NCBI GenBank assembly: GCA_006969625.1
Contig: CP030885.1
Location: 1,674,001 to 1,738,000 of the forward strand
Length of the DNA: 64,000 bases
Direction of reading: 5' to 3'
Origin: Rhodospirillaceae bacterium
GTDB lineage: Bacteria; Pseudomonadota; Alphaproteobacteria; Kiloniellales; DSM-21159
Shown: piece by piece, positions 51,193 to 59,913 of the stretch
How the letters are laid out: every line of letters begins with the position of its first letter
How positions within the stretch are numbered: the stretch's first letter is position 1
Notes under the pieces: generated by a model
Seen by the model: the letters and a program-made list of their open reading frames with translations, nothing else
What the model was told of the DNA's origin: nothing
The model's database searches: none
Made by a program: the position numbers and the translations under genes

Positions 51193-51960
51193 GTGACTGC
51201 CGCGGCCGGCGCGCTGCCGCTCGATCCCGCATTCCTGGCCGCGGCCGTGGCCGTGCTGCTGTTCGCTGGCGTGGTCAAGGGCGTAATGGGCATCGGGCTG
51301 CCGCTGATCACCATTCCGGCCCTGGCCTTCTTCGTCGGCGTGCCGGAGGCGATCGCAGTGATGTCGCTTCCGATCCTGGTGACCAACGGCTATCAGGCCT
51401 TCACCAATCCGGAGCTAAGTGGGGCCACACGCCGCTTCTGGCCGCTGCTCGTGGCGCTGGTGTGCGGCACGTTGATCGGTGCCAGCCTGCTGGTCAGTCT
51501 CGACCCGCGCACGCTCTACACGGTGCTGGGCACGGCCGTGATCGCCTTCGGCCTGCTCAATCTGACCAACCCCAAGATCGCCCTGCCGGCCGGCGGCGAG
51601 CGTTGGCTGAAGCTGCCGGTCGGTTTCGGGGCGGGGCTGCTCGGCGGCCTCTCGAACTTCTTCGGCCCGCCGATCGTCATGTTCCTGGTGGCGCTGCGCC
51701 TGCCGCGCGAAGCCTTCGTCGCCACGGTCGGCCTGGCCTTCTTCGTCGGCGCCGTGCCGCTGTACCTGATGCTGGCCGTCCTCGGCGTCTATGGCTGGTC
51801 CGAGCTGCTTGCCTCGACCGCCGCCGTGCTTCCAGTGTTGCTGGGTGTGCGTTTGGGCGAGAGTTTGCGCCAGAAAGTGCCGCAGGAGACTTTCCGCCTG
51901 CTGGTCATCGGCCTGCTGATCGCCATCGGCCTCAACCTGCTCCGCCGTGCCTGGCTCTGA
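51193..51960 (+). CDS. TauE/SafE-family sulfite/anion exporter
   Basis: A 255-residue membrane protein starting at GTG 4 bp after the reductase stop. Eight hydrophobic helices and two repeats: GVVKGVMGIGLPLITIPAL and the paired VGFGAGLLGGLSNFFGPPI. The family exports sulfite, sulfoacetate or related anions, but many members are unassigned. The 3' end overlaps the convergent rhomboid gene by 29 bp. Confidence 0.87.
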   Translation: MTAAAGALPLDPAFLAAAVAVLLFAGVVKGVMGIGLPLITIPALAFFVGVPEAIAVMSLPILVTNGYQAFTNPELSGATRRFWPLLVALVCGTLIGASLLVSLDPRTLYTVLGTAVIAFGLLNLTNPKIALPAGGERWLKLPVGFGAGLLGGLSNFFGPPIVMFLVALRLPREAFVATVGLAFFVGAVPLYLMLAVLGVYGWSELLASTAAVLPVLLGVRLGESLRQKVPQETFRLLVIGLLIAIGLNLLRRAWL

Positions 51961-52780
51961 ACGCGCTGCTGGCGAGCGGCGGGAACAGCAGCAGGCCGGC
52001 GAGGAAACCGCCGGCATGCGCTTCCCAGGCGATGCCGCCAGCGGTCAGGAAACCGCCGGCGACATAGGCGAAGGCGACGTTCAGGACGAAGACGGCGGCG
52101 GTGAACACGGCCAGCTTCTTGAGGCGCTCGCGCGGCGGGTCGCCGGCGTGGACGACATAAAGATGGCCGATGCAGGCGATCAGCGCGTAGACGAAGCCCG
52201 AGGCGCCGACGACGAAGCTGGTCTGACCCCAGTTCGCTGCGACCTGGGTCATGCCGGCGATCACCGTGGCGAGCGCGAAGAACAGCAGAAAGCGGGCGGG
52301 ACCGAGAAAGTCGTGCACCTTGCTGCCGAGGATGGCGATCCACAGCCCGTTGAAGAACAGGTGGCCCCAGTCGCCGTGCAGCAGCGCGTAGGTCAGCAGC
52401 GTGTAGAGGCGCTCGGGCAGGAACTCGCCGCGCCAGAAGAGGACCAATACCAGGGCATTCTCGACGGCGCGCCACTGCGCGGCCGGCAGCAGCGTGGCGC
52501 CGGCCTGGAGAGCCACCATGGTGCCGAGCAGCAGCTTGACCGGGCCGGCCATGCGGATGGCGGGGCCGCCGGAGCCGCGCGGGCCGCCCCCTGCGGGACT
52601 GAAGGCGAAATCGGGCAACAGGACCGTATCCTCTGGTTTGCCGCGATGAGCGACGCGAGTCAAAAAAGGCTCGCCGGCAATGTGGGGCGGCCAGCCATCG
52701 CGGTCGAGGTTTATCGGCTCGAGGTCCAGCGGGTCGCGATCCCGGCGCACCGGGGGCTTGCTGCTTCGGCCGCGCACCAC
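51932..52780 (-). CDS. Rhomboid-family intramembrane serine protease
   Basis: About 282 residues if the GTG at 52780 is used; an internal Met at MAGPVKLLLG is an alternative. Catalytic Ser194 (VVGASGFVYAL) and His255 (AWEAHAGGFLAG) form the dyad. HGDWGHLFFNGLW supplies the conserved His140 and Asn144 oxyanion residues. Six hydrophobic helices fit a GlpG-like core with a soluble N-terminus. Substrates are unknown. Confidence 0.9.
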   Translation of the reverse strand: MVRGRSSKPPVRRDRDPLDLEPINLDRDGWPPHIAGEPFLTRVAHRGKPEDTVLLPDFAFSPAGGGPRGSGGPAIRMAGPVKLLLGTMVALQAGATLLPAAQWRAVENALVLVLFWRGEFLPERLYTLLTYALLHGDWGHLFFNGLWIAILGSKVHDFLGPARFLLFFALATVIAGMTQVAANWGQTSFVVGASGFVYALIACIGHLYVVHAGDPPRERLKKLAVFTAAVFVLNVAFAYVAGGFLTAGGIAWEAHAGGFLAGLLLFPPLASSAFRARHGGAG

Positions 52781-52824
52781 AGCTTGTCAAGTCCGAGCGG
52801 CAGAACCTTGAGCAAGAGCCGAGC

Positions 52825-53835
52825 ATGCGCCTGACCTTTCTGCTTGTCGCCCTCGCTCTGCTGGCAGCCGCCATGTCCGAGGTCGAGGCCATGGCCGAGG
52901 CATCGCAGCCTCCTGCGCAGCGCCCGCCGCTGCCGGCCACCTGGGCCAGCCCATTGCTGCAGGAGCACCCGCTCGTCGGCCGCATCTGGGAGCCGGCGAC
53001 GGGCGCCTTCGTGACCGCAGAGCAGGTGGCCAATCGCCTGGCCGCCGCCGACGTCGTGCTGCTCGGCGAGAAGCACGACAATCCGGACCATCACCACCTG
53101 CAGGCGTGGGCGGTGGCCGCCATGGCCGCGGCGGGGCGCCGGCCGGAGGTCGCCTTCGAGATGATCCCGCGGGACCGCGCGGCGGCGCTCGCCGACTACC
53201 TGGAGGCCGGCGGCGATGCGGCCGGGCTCGGCGCGGCGGTCGGCTGGGCGGATGGCGGCTGGCCGGACTGGTCGCTGTACCGCCCGATCGCCGAGGCGGC
53301 GCTGGCTGCCGGCCTGCCGCTCGGCGCCAGCGACCTGCCACGTGCCAAACGGCGCCAGGTGGCCGAGCAGGGGACCGCGGCGCTGCCGGAGCCGATGCGA
53401 ACGCTCTGGGCGCTCGACCACCCCTGGACGGCCGAGATGCGCGACGGGCTGCTGCAAGAACTGTCGGCGGCGCACTGCGACGTCGCGCCACCGCAGGCCT
53501 TCGCGGGCATGGCAGAAGTGCAGCGCGCACGCGACGCCGCCATGGCGGATGCCCTGCTGGCGGCCCTGGAGCGGCCGACCGACGGCGCCGTGCTGATTGC
53601 CGGCAAGGGCCATACGCGGCCCGACCGCGGCGTACCCTGGTTCCTGCGCCAGCGCGCGCCCGACCTGGCGAACCTGGCCATCGCCTTCGTCGAGGTGCGC
53701 GAGGGTGTCACCCAGGCAGCGGCCTACGGCGACCTCGGTAGCCACGATCTCGTCTGGTTCACGCCGCGCCTGGACGATATCGACCCCTGCGAGCGCTTCG
53801 CCGAGCAGCTCGAACGCCTGAAGCCGGCGGAGTGA
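52825..53835 (+). CDS. ChaN-family protein (haem-binding-type lipoprotein domain)
   Basis: A 336-residue protein with a signal-like N-terminus (MRLTFLLVALALLAAAMSEV); no lipobox Cys is visible, so it may be secreted rather than lipidated. ChaN features are VVLLGEKHDNPDHHHLQAWA, FEMIPRDRAAALADYL, a VGWADGGWPDWSLYRPIAE core and GKGHTRPDRGVPW. In Campylobacter the homologue binds haem and aids iron uptake; other homologues remain uncharacterised. Confidence 0.85.
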   Translation: MRLTFLLVALALLAAAMSEVEAMAEASQPPAQRPPLPATWASPLLQEHPLVGRIWEPATGAFVTAEQVANRLAAADVVLLGEKHDNPDHHHLQAWAVAAMAAAGRRPEVAFEMIPRDRAAALADYLEAGGDAAGLGAAVGWADGGWPDWSLYRPIAEAALAAGLPLGASDLPRAKRRQVAEQGTAALPEPMRTLWALDHPWTAEMRDGLLQELSAAHCDVAPPQAFAGMAEVQRARDAAMADALLAALERPTDGAVLIAGKGHTRPDRGVPWFLRQRAPDLANLAIAFVEVREGVTQAAAYGDLGSHDLVWFTPRLDDIDPCERFAEQLERLKPAE

Positions 53836-53920
53836 ACCGAGCCGGGCCGGCATGGCTTCCTTAAGGGTTTCGGTGGTATCAAGCTCTCGATAGAGGTGAA
53901 GAATACTTCGGAGACGATGC

Positions 53921-54937
53921 ATGGGCGCAGGGGGATTGCCCGGTAAGGACGATCTGGTGCTGGTGGCGGGCGCCGGCGGCTTCATCGGCGGCCATCTGGT
54001 GCGGCGCTTGCTGGAGGAGGGCTACACCCGGATCCGGGCCGTCGACATCAAGCCGGAGGCCGAGTGGTATCAGAGCTTCGCGCAGACCGAGCGGCTCCAG
54101 GCCGACCTGCGCGCGTGGCCGGCCTGCCAGGCGGCGGCGCGCGACGCGGCGCAGATCTACAACCTCGCGGCCGACATGGGCGGCATGGGTTTCATCGAGG
54201 CGCACAAGGCGCTGTGCATGCTCTCGGTGCTGATCAACACCCACCTGCTGAAGGCGGCGGTCGAGGCCGGCACGCAGCGCTTCTTCTTCAGCTCTTCGGC
54301 ATGCGTCTACGCCGCCGACAAGCAGGCCGAGGCGGATGTCGCGGCACTCAAGGAGTCCGACGCCTATCCGGCCATGCCGGAGGACGGCTACGGCTGGGAG
54401 AAGCTGTTCGGCGAGCGCATGTGCCGCCACTTCGCCGAGGACTTCGGCCTGGCGACCCGGGTGGCGCGCTACCACAACATCTACGGCCCGCATGGCACCT
54501 ATGACGGCGGGCGCGAGAAGGCGCCGGCGGCGATCTGCCGCAAGGTCGCGGAGGCCAAGCTGAGCGGCCGGCACGAGATCGAGATCTGGGGCGACGGGGA
54601 GCAGACGCGCAGCTTCACCTACATCGACGACTGCCTGGAGGGCACGCGCCGCCTGATGGACAGCGGCGTCGGCGAGCCGCTCAACGTCGGCAGCAGCGAG
54701 ATGGTGAGCATCAACCGCCTGGTCGAGATCGTCGAGGAGATTGCCGGCGTGCGCTGCAAGCGTCGCTACAAGTTGGATGCGCCGAAGGGCGTGCGCGGGC
54801 GCAACAGCGACAACACGCTGATCGAGCGGCGGCTCGGCTGGTCACCCTCGATCGCCTTGCAGGACGGCATGGCGAAGACCTACGCCTGGGTCTACGACCA
54901 GTTGGCGTCGAGCGGTCGGCGCGGCGCCGCCGAATAA
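53921..54937 (+). CDS. NAD-dependent epimerase/dehydratase, GDP-mannose 3,5-epimerase-like
   Basis: A 338-residue extended SDR. Cofactor site GAGGFIGG (residues 17-24). Catalytic-type residues are Cys128 (SSSACVY), Tyr157 and Lys161 (YGWEK), and Lys200 (GGREKAPAA). Their spacing equals that of plant GDP-mannose 3,5-epimerase (Cys145, Tyr174, Lys178, Lys217). TYDGGREKAPAAICRKV is very close to the GME loop. The enzyme would convert GDP-mannose to GDP-L-galactose or GDP-gulose. It stands between ChaN and ppa. Confidence 0.85.
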   Translation: MGAGGLPGKDDLVLVAGAGGFIGGHLVRRLLEEGYTRIRAVDIKPEAEWYQSFAQTERLQADLRAWPACQAAARDAAQIYNLAADMGGMGFIEAHKALCMLSVLINTHLLKAAVEAGTQRFFFSSSACVYAADKQAEADVAALKESDAYPAMPEDGYGWEKLFGERMCRHFAEDFGLATRVARYHNIYGPHGTYDGGREKAPAAICRKVAEAKLSGRHEIEIWGDGEQTRSFTYIDDCLEGTRRLMDSGVGEPLNVGSSEMVSINRLVEIVEEIAGVRCKRRYKLDAPKGVRGRNSDNTLIERRLGWSPSIALQDGMAKTYAWVYDQLASSGRRGAAE

Positions 54938-55029
54938 GCCGGCCATCGCCAGGCTGCGCCGCCTGTGCTAGCCATGCGCGGTGCCGGGTGCACGGGGCAC
55001 CGGCGCCTGCGAAGCCTCGGGTGGATCAC

Positions 55030-55557
55030 ATGGACATCGACAAGATTCCGGCGGGTCGCGACCTGCCACGCGAGATCAACGTGGTGATCGAGGTGCCGCT
55101 CGGCGGCGAGCCGGTGAAGTACGAGCTCGACAAGGACTCGGGCGCGATCTTCGTCGACCGCTTCATGCACACGGCGATGTTCTATCCCTGCAACTACGGC
55201 TTCATTCCGCACACCTTGGCCGAGGACGGCGACCCCGTCGATGTGCTGGTCGCCAGTCCGGTGCGCGTGGTCCCTGGCGCCGTCGTCCGCTGCCGGCCGG
55301 TCGGCGTCCTGGTGATGGAGGACGAGGCGGGGCCGGACGAGAAGATCCTGGCGGTGCCGGTCGACAAGCTGCACCCCTACTACACCGACGTTGCCAGCTA
55401 CCGGCAGCTTCCCGAGATCCTGCTGGAGCAGATCGCCCACTTCTTCGAGCACTACAAGGACCTGGAGCCCGACAAGTGGGTGAAGATCAATCACTGGGCC
55501 GATGCCGACGAGGCGCGCACGATGATCCAGCGTGCGCTAGAGGCGGCGAAGAAGTAA
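55030..55557 (+). CDS. ppa: Inorganic pyrophosphatase
   Basis: A 175-residue soluble type I pyrophosphatase. The metal-binding set is seen in YELDKDSGAIFVDRFMHT, DGDPVDVLV and VDKLHPYYTDVASYRQLP, with Tyr and Lys in NYGFIPHT and DKWVKINHW. It hydrolyses pyrophosphate in the cytoplasm to drive biosynthesis. The start is MDIDKIPAG at 55030; an upstream in-frame Met adds only atypical residues. Confidence 0.94.
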   Translation: MDIDKIPAGRDLPREINVVIEVPLGGEPVKYELDKDSGAIFVDRFMHTAMFYPCNYGFIPHTLAEDGDPVDVLVASPVRVVPGAVVRCRPVGVLVMEDEAGPDEKILAVPVDKLHPYYTDVASYRQLPEILLEQIAHFFEHYKDLEPDKWVKINHWADADEARTMIQRALEAAKK

Positions 55558-55578
55558 CCGGCTGCCCCGGCCAGCGGC

Positions 55579-56064
55579 TCAGTGGCAGGCCCGGCAGCGC
55601 CCGGTCACCTCGACCACCTGCCGCTCGATGGCGAAATCCTCGGCCTCGGCCTGGTCGGCGATCGCCGCGGCAAGGCGTTGGTCGTGGATCTCGAAGGTCG
55701 CGCCGCAGTCCTTGCAGATGAAGAATTGCGTCGCGTGCGGACGCTCGGGATGCGGGCAGGCGACGAAGGCGTTGCGGCTCTCGATGCGGTGCACCAGCCC
55801 CTCGGCCTGCAGAAATTCCAGGGTACGGTAGATGGTCGGCGGGGCCGTCCGGCCCCGTTCGGCCGACAGCCGGTCGATCAGCTCGTAGGCGCCGACCGGA
55901 TGGTCCTGCTCGGCGATCAGTTCCAGCACCCGCCTGCGCAGCGGCGTGAGCTGCCGGCCCCGCGCGCGGCACAGCGCCTCGGCCGCCGCGAGCATCTCGC
56001 CGAGCGCGCCGTGGCAGGCCTTCGGGCTGTGCGGGCCCGGCGAGGAGCGTGTCGAAGCGTCCAT
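55579..56064 (-). CDS. zur: Fur-family regulator, Zur type
   Basis: A 161-residue Fur-fold protein from MDASTRSSPG. The DNA-binding part has LTPLRRRVLELIAEQDHPVG and TIYRTLEFLQAEGLVHRIES. Cysteines 103, 117, 120, 157 and 160 fit a zinc-sensing Zur rather than iron-sensing Fur (CKDC and CRAC give the structural site). It is the second gene after a Tat-exported small protein, 8 bp downstream. No znu genes are adjacent. Confidence 0.85.
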   Translation of the reverse strand: MDASTRSSPGPHSPKACHGALGEMLAAAEALCRARGRQLTPLRRRVLELIAEQDHPVGAYELIDRLSAERGRTAPPTIYRTLEFLQAEGLVHRIESRNAFVACPHPERPHATQFFICKDCGATFEIHDQRLAAAIADQAEAEDFAIERQVVEVTGRCRACH

Positions 56065-56072
56065 CCCGGCCC

Positions 56073-56411
56073 TCAGGATCGTGGAGGCGGATCGTCCAGG
56101 GTCGTGCGCGCCTCCGGCAGCTCGGCGAGAGTGCAGCCGCACAGCGGACAGGCTGCGGCCGTCAGCGCGCGACGCACGGCGGCCGCGTCGGTCTCGATCC
56201 CTTCGGCGCGCAGCAGCGAGACCACCTCTGCGACCAGCTCGTCGTGGTAGCCGGGATGCCGGGCCTGGCAGGCGGCCCGGTAGAGCTCGGTGGCGGCCGG
56301 GCTCATCGGCTCCACCGTGAAGGCGCGGGCGGTGCCGGCGAGCGGCACGGCGAGCAGGCCGCCGGCAAGGCCGCTCAGCAGGCTGCGGCGGGTGGGGGCG
56401 CGGTTCGACAT
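56073..56411 (-). CDS. Small Tat-exported protein of unknown function
   Basis: A 112-residue protein with a twin-arginine signal (PTRRSLLSGLAGGLLAVPL, cleavage near ARA). The mature part has one CPLCGC cluster near the C-terminus and no recognised domain. It is directly upstream of zur, with its start 8 bp ahead of that gene's start region. Zinc-dependent control by Zur is an inference from the pairing. Confidence 0.65.
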   Translation of the reverse strand: MSNRAPTRRSLLSGLAGGLLAVPLAGTARAFTVEPMSPAATELYRAACQARHPGYHDELVAEVVSLLRAEGIETDAAAVRRALTAAACPLCGCTLAELPEARTTLDDPPPRS

Positions 56412-56568
56412 GCCGTCAAGATAGCGATCCGGAAGCCGCGGGGGAAGGCGCCCGCGCATAGCCGTCTTGGCACGCGAGCCTCGCTTCCTGCGTTCCCTGC
56501 CCTTGAACGGCGCGGGCGGAAGCCGACATTCTTGCTCGCCGAGAAGGAGCCTTGTCCGGGGGTTCACG

Positions 56569-56823
56569 ATGTCCATCCTGCGTACGCTGATCTGGTCCGC
56601 CGCGCGGCGCCTGGCGTCCGACGAGCAGACGCGGGCGAAGGCCGGGGAGTTCGTCCACAAGGAGGTGCGCCCACGGGCCGTGGAAGCGGCGCGTCAGGCC
56701 GGCCGGGCGTATGGCGAGGCCCGCTCGGAGTGGGCCCAGACGGGCGACAAGCCGGCGGCCTACCGGGCCGGGCGCATGCTGCGCAACCTCTCCAAGCGGC
56801 TTGGCGAGGACGGCCAGAAGTGA
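56569..56823 (+). CDS. Small conserved-looking protein of unknown function
   Basis: An 84-residue basic, helical protein (MSILRTLIWSAARRLASDEQ, then AVEAARQAGRAYGEARSEWA). It has no membrane segment or motif I recognise. Its TGA overlaps the GTG start of the second hspQ gene, so the two are translationally coupled. Confidence 0.6.
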   Translation: MSILRTLIWSAARRLASDEQTRAKAGEFVHKEVRPRAVEAARQAGRAYGEARSEWAQTGDKPAAYRAGRMLRNLSKRLGEDGQK

Positions 56824-57137
56824 GCGTGACTCGTCCGCTCTTCGACATCGGCGATATCGTGCATCACGCCAAATTCGGCTACCGCGGCGTCGTCGTCGAC
56901 GTCGACCCGGTCTTCAGCCTGAGCGAGGCCTGGTACGACCAGGTGGCGCGCTCGCGCCCGCCGAAGGACAAGCCCTGGTACCATGTCCTGGTCGACGGCG
57001 CGGAGCACTCAACCTACGTCGCCGAGCGCCACCTGGGGCCGCACCCGGACCGCAGCCAGATCAGCCACCCCGCGCTCGGCCGCTTTTTCGGCCGCTACGA
57101 CGGCCGCCGCTACATCCCGCGCGAGACTCCCAACTGA
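56820..57137 (+). CDS. hspQ: Heat shock protein HspQ, second paralogue
   Basis: A 105-residue HspQ-type protein starting at GTG (GTGA overlap with the preceding gene). FDIGDIVHHAKFGYRGVVVD, then DVDPVFSLSEAWYDQVARSR and PWYHVLVDGAEHSTYVAERH, keep the pattern of the copy at 45556. The C-terminus (GRFFGRYDGRRYIPR) is similar too. Two paralogues within 12 kb suggest divided roles or different expression. It may be coupled to the small helical protein. Confidence 0.88.
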   Translation: MSVTRPLFDIGDIVHHAKFGYRGVVVDVDPVFSLSEAWYDQVARSRPPKDKPWYHVLVDGAEHSTYVAERHLGPHPDRSQISHPALGRFFGRYDGRRYIPRETPN

Positions 57138-57150
57138 TCGGCGGCTGCGG

Positions 57151-58776
57151 CTACTGCCCGCGGCCCTTCTTCACGCCGGCGACGAAGCGCGACAGGGTGT
57201 CAGACATCTCGCCGCGCCGCAGCATGACCTCGACGAGCTGGAATCGCCCGCGCGTGGCGAAAGCCGTGTCGAGCGCGACCTTCAACTCGGCGCGGGTGCT
57301 CACGCGCGCGCCGTCGCCGCCCAGTGGGCCCGCCAGCTCGGCAAAGCGCCAGTCGGAGAGGTTGTTGAAGCGGGACTCGGCCTGGAAGGCGCGCAGCATC
57401 TCCCAGCTCTCGTTGTTGTAGACCACGACGATCGGGTCCCAGCCGTAACGCCGGCAGTTGCCCAGCTCCCAGCCGGTCATCTGGAAGGCGCCGTCGCCGA
57501 CCAGGATGAGCGGACGCCGGCCGGTCGCCGCCTGGCAGCCCAACCCGCCCGGCACGCCGAAGCCCATGCCGGCGTAGTAGCCGTTGGCGGCCAGTTCGGT
57601 GTGCTCCATCTCCATCGCGGTGAACAGGCAGTCGCCCATATCGCTGACGATCGGCAGGCTGCCGTGCGTGCGCATCAGGTCGTTGACCGCACGGCTGATG
57701 TCGGTCGGCTGGATCGGCCCGCCGTCGGCCTTCAGGCCGGCGGGATACGCGGCCGCCGGCACCTCCAGGCCGCGTCGCCGGTTGACCGGTGTGGCGCGCT
57801 CCAGCAGGGCGTCGACCAGGCCCTCCAGCGGTACGTTGTCGTAGACGTGGCGGCTCACCCGCACCTCGCGGCCGAGGGCGTGCATCGCGGTGCGCAGGTC
57901 GATCTGCTTGTCCGAGACGCCGAAATTGGTGTCGCACAGGATGACGCCAAGCAGCAGCAGGCCGTCTGAGGTCTCCACCAACTCGCTCACCTCGGGCTTG
58001 CCTGCGGCGCCGATGTAGGTGCCGAGCGGGCGCACCGGCCCTTCGGCCAGCAGGCCGCGGCCCATGAAGGAGGTGACGACCGGCAGGCCGAGGCGCTCGG
58101 CCAGCCGGCCGACCTTGGCCTCGATGCCGAAGCGGCGGGTCTCGACGCCGACCATCAGGGCCGGTCGCTCGGCCTTGGCCAGGCGCTCGAGGATCTCGTC
58201 GGCGCACTCGGCCAGGGCCACTGCGTCCGCCGCGGTCTCCGGCAAGGGGGTGCAGGGCGCGGTCTCGGCGAAGACCAGGTCGCGCGGCACCTCGATGTAG
58301 ACCGGCATCGACTGTTCGACGGCCGAGCGCAGCACACGGGCGACTTCGCGCGGCGCCGTGGTCGGGTCGTCGAGCACCGCCTGATCGCAGGTCAATTCGG
58401 CCATCACCCGGAACTGGCTGTCCAGCGTCTTGGCCTGGTGGTGCAGCAGCAGGCCGGAACCGCGCTCGGCGCGGCCCGGCGCGCCCGAGATGACCACCAA
58501 CGGCGAACGCTCGGCCAGCGCGCAGGCAACGGGATTGACCAGGTTGAACGCCCCGGCGCCGTAGGTGACCACCGCCACGCCCAGGCGGCTGCCGAAGCGC
58601 GCGGCGGCATCGGCGGCGAAGCCGACGGCAGGTTCGTGGCTGAAGGTGTACAGCGGCAGGATGCCGGACTCTTCCGCCACTTTGAAGAAGGGCAGGGCGA
58701 AGTCGCCCGGGAGGCCGAAGATCTCCTGCGCGCCGTGATCCTTCAGGGCGTGCAGGAGGGTTTCCGCGAGATTCAT
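57151..58776 (-). CDS. ipdC: Indolepyruvate/phenylpyruvate decarboxylase (ThDP-dependent)
   Basis: A 541-residue enzyme closely resembling Azospirillum PPDC/IpdC. The catalytic glutamate is in YTFSHEPAVGFAADAAARF; VVSDMGDCLFTAMEM and LVGDGAFQMTGWELGNCRRY, ending YNNESWEM, form the thiamine diphosphate/Mg2+ site. It decarboxylates phenylpyruvate or indolepyruvate to the aldehyde, a step toward phenylacetate or indole-3-acetate. The aldehyde dehydrogenase is not nearby. The 78-bp gap to the SMR gene may hold its own promoter. Confidence 0.9.
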   Translation of the reverse strand: MNLAETLLHALKDHGAQEIFGLPGDFALPFFKVAEESGILPLYTFSHEPAVGFAADAAARFGSRLGVAVVTYGAGAFNLVNPVACALAERSPLVVISGAPGRAERGSGLLLHHQAKTLDSQFRVMAELTCDQAVLDDPTTAPREVARVLRSAVEQSMPVYIEVPRDLVFAETAPCTPLPETAADAVALAECADEILERLAKAERPALMVGVETRRFGIEAKVGRLAERLGLPVVTSFMGRGLLAEGPVRPLGTYIGAAGKPEVSELVETSDGLLLLGVILCDTNFGVSDKQIDLRTAMHALGREVRVSRHVYDNVPLEGLVDALLERATPVNRRRGLEVPAAAYPAGLKADGGPIQPTDISRAVNDLMRTHGSLPIVSDMGDCLFTAMEMEHTELAANGYYAGMGFGVPGGLGCQAATGRRPLILVGDGAFQMTGWELGNCRRYGWDPIVVVYNNESWEMLRAFQAESRFNNLSDWRFAELAGPLGGDGARVSTRAELKVALDTAFATRGRFQLVEVMLRRGEMSDTLSRFVAGVKKGRGQ

Positions 58777-58854
58777 GACGTGCGTGCTCCCGATCGGAGG
58801 GACGTTGGCCCGTCATATCGCAGGCGCTCGGGCGCAAGGGAAGCGGCCTGCGGC

Positions 58855-59190
58855 TCAGGTGGTGCCCGTGCCCTTCAGCAGGATGACGCCGAAGACGATG
58901 AGCGCGATGCCGCCGTACTGCGGCCAGCTCAGGCTCTCCCCGAAGACGAAGAGCCCGACGAGGACCGCCCCGATCACCCCGAGCCCGGCCCAGATGGCAT
59001 AGGCGAGACCGACCGGCAGGGTCTTCAGGGACAGTCCCAGCAGGACGAAGGCGATGCAGTAGCCGACGATCATCAGCAGCGTCGGCTGTAGCCGTGTCAG
59101 CCCGTAGGAGGCCTTCAGCGCGCTGGTCGCGGCCACCTCGCTGACGATCGCTCCCAGCAGCAGGAGATAGGGCAACAGCGTGCCGCTCAT
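58855..59190 (-). CDS. Small multidrug resistance (SMR/EmrE) efflux protein
   Basis: A 111-residue four-helix membrane protein beginning MSGTLLPYLLLLGAIVSEVA, with the essential membrane Glu18 (equivalent to EmrE Glu14) and the AYAIWAGLGVIGAVLVGLF motif. It would exchange cationic compounds for protons. The start overlaps the stop of the TetR gene (ATGA), so the two are translationally coupled and the TetR protein most likely regulates it. Confidence 0.9.
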   Translation of the reverse strand: MSGTLLPYLLLLGAIVSEVAATSALKASYGLTRLQPTLLMIVGYCIAFVLLGLSLKTLPVGLAYAIWAGLGVIGAVLVGLFVFGESLSWPQYGGIALIVFGVILLKGTGTT

Positions 59191-59786
59191 GGCCGGGTCA
59201 TCTCCTCCAGCCGGCGGCGCAGCGCCGCACGCTCGTCCGCGGCGACCACGGGCAACCCGAAGGTCTCGTTGAACCACAGGCCGTCGATCGCCAGCCGCAC
59301 GATCAGGGCGCGGATCGGGTCGATGCCGTCGGCCCGCAGGCGTGCGCCCCAGGCGGCGTCCTGACGGCGCAGATCCTCCAGGAACCGCGGGTCGACCGCG
59401 GCGGCCGCCAGCAGGGCCTGTCCGAGCGTCCGGTCGGCGCTGGCACCTTCGGCTTCCCGGACCCAGGCGGCCAGGTAGCCGCGCAGCCAGCCGCCCGGCG
59501 CCTCACTGCCGCCTGCCTCCGCCTCGTGCGCAAGGCTGGCGGCGATGCGTGCCTCGGTAGCCTCGACGAGGCGTCCCACCATGGCGCGCAGCAGCGCCTC
59601 CTTGCTGGGGAAGTGGTAGAGCAGGCCGCCCTTGCTGACCTCCGCCTCGGCGGCGACGGCCTCCAGGGTGAGCCCGAGCGCGCCACGGGCCAGCACCACG
59701 CGCGCGGCGGCGTCGAGCAGGCGCTCGCGTGTGGCGCCGCGCTCCGATCCGACCGCCGCGGCAGATTCTGCTGGGGACGCATTCAT
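59187..59786 (-). CDS. TetR-family repressor of the SMR pump
   Basis: A 199-residue TetR protein. HTH: TRERLLDAAARVVLARGALG, then LEAVAAEAEVSKGGLLYHF. The ligand domain is alanine-rich. It is the first gene of a tetR-smr operon. A clear palindrome just upstream (59795-59818) is probably its operator, which would include autoregulation. Confidence 0.9.
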   Translation of the reverse strand: MNASPAESAAAVGSERGATRERLLDAAARVVLARGALGLTLEAVAAEAEVSKGGLLYHFPSKEALLRAMVGRLVEATEARIAASLAHEAEAGGSEAPGGWLRGYLAAWVREAEGASADRTLGQALLAAAAVDPRFLEDLRRQDAAWGARLRADGIDPIRALIVRLAIDGLWFNETFGLPVVAADERAALRRRLEEMTRP

Positions 59787-59794
59787 GTGCGATG

Positions 59795-59818
59795 ACTAAA
59801 CCGTCCAGACGGTACAGT
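59795..59818. promoter_or_regulatory. TetR operator upstream of the tetR-smr operon
   Basis: ACT-aa-ACCGTC-ca-GACGGT-ac-AGT is an inverted repeat with a perfect 6-bp core on each side. It begins 9 bp before the ATG at 59786 and matches the size of QacR/AcrR-type operators. Confidence 0.8.
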
Positions 59819-59857
59819 CAATCGGCGATGCGTGGCTGGGCGACCCTGCAAACGCAA

Positions 59858-59885
59858 GCGGGCGGCAGCCGAAGCTGCCGCCCGC
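59858..59885. terminator. Bidirectional hairpin terminator between phoX and tetR
   Basis: GCGGGCGGCAGC, a CGAA loop and GCTGCCGCCCGC form a perfect 12-bp GC-rich stem just after the phoX stop. It has only a weak T-run on the minus strand. It would end the phoX transcript. Confidence 0.75.
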
Positions 59886-59913
59886 GATACTGACTTCCGA
59901 CGGCTGTCGGCGA

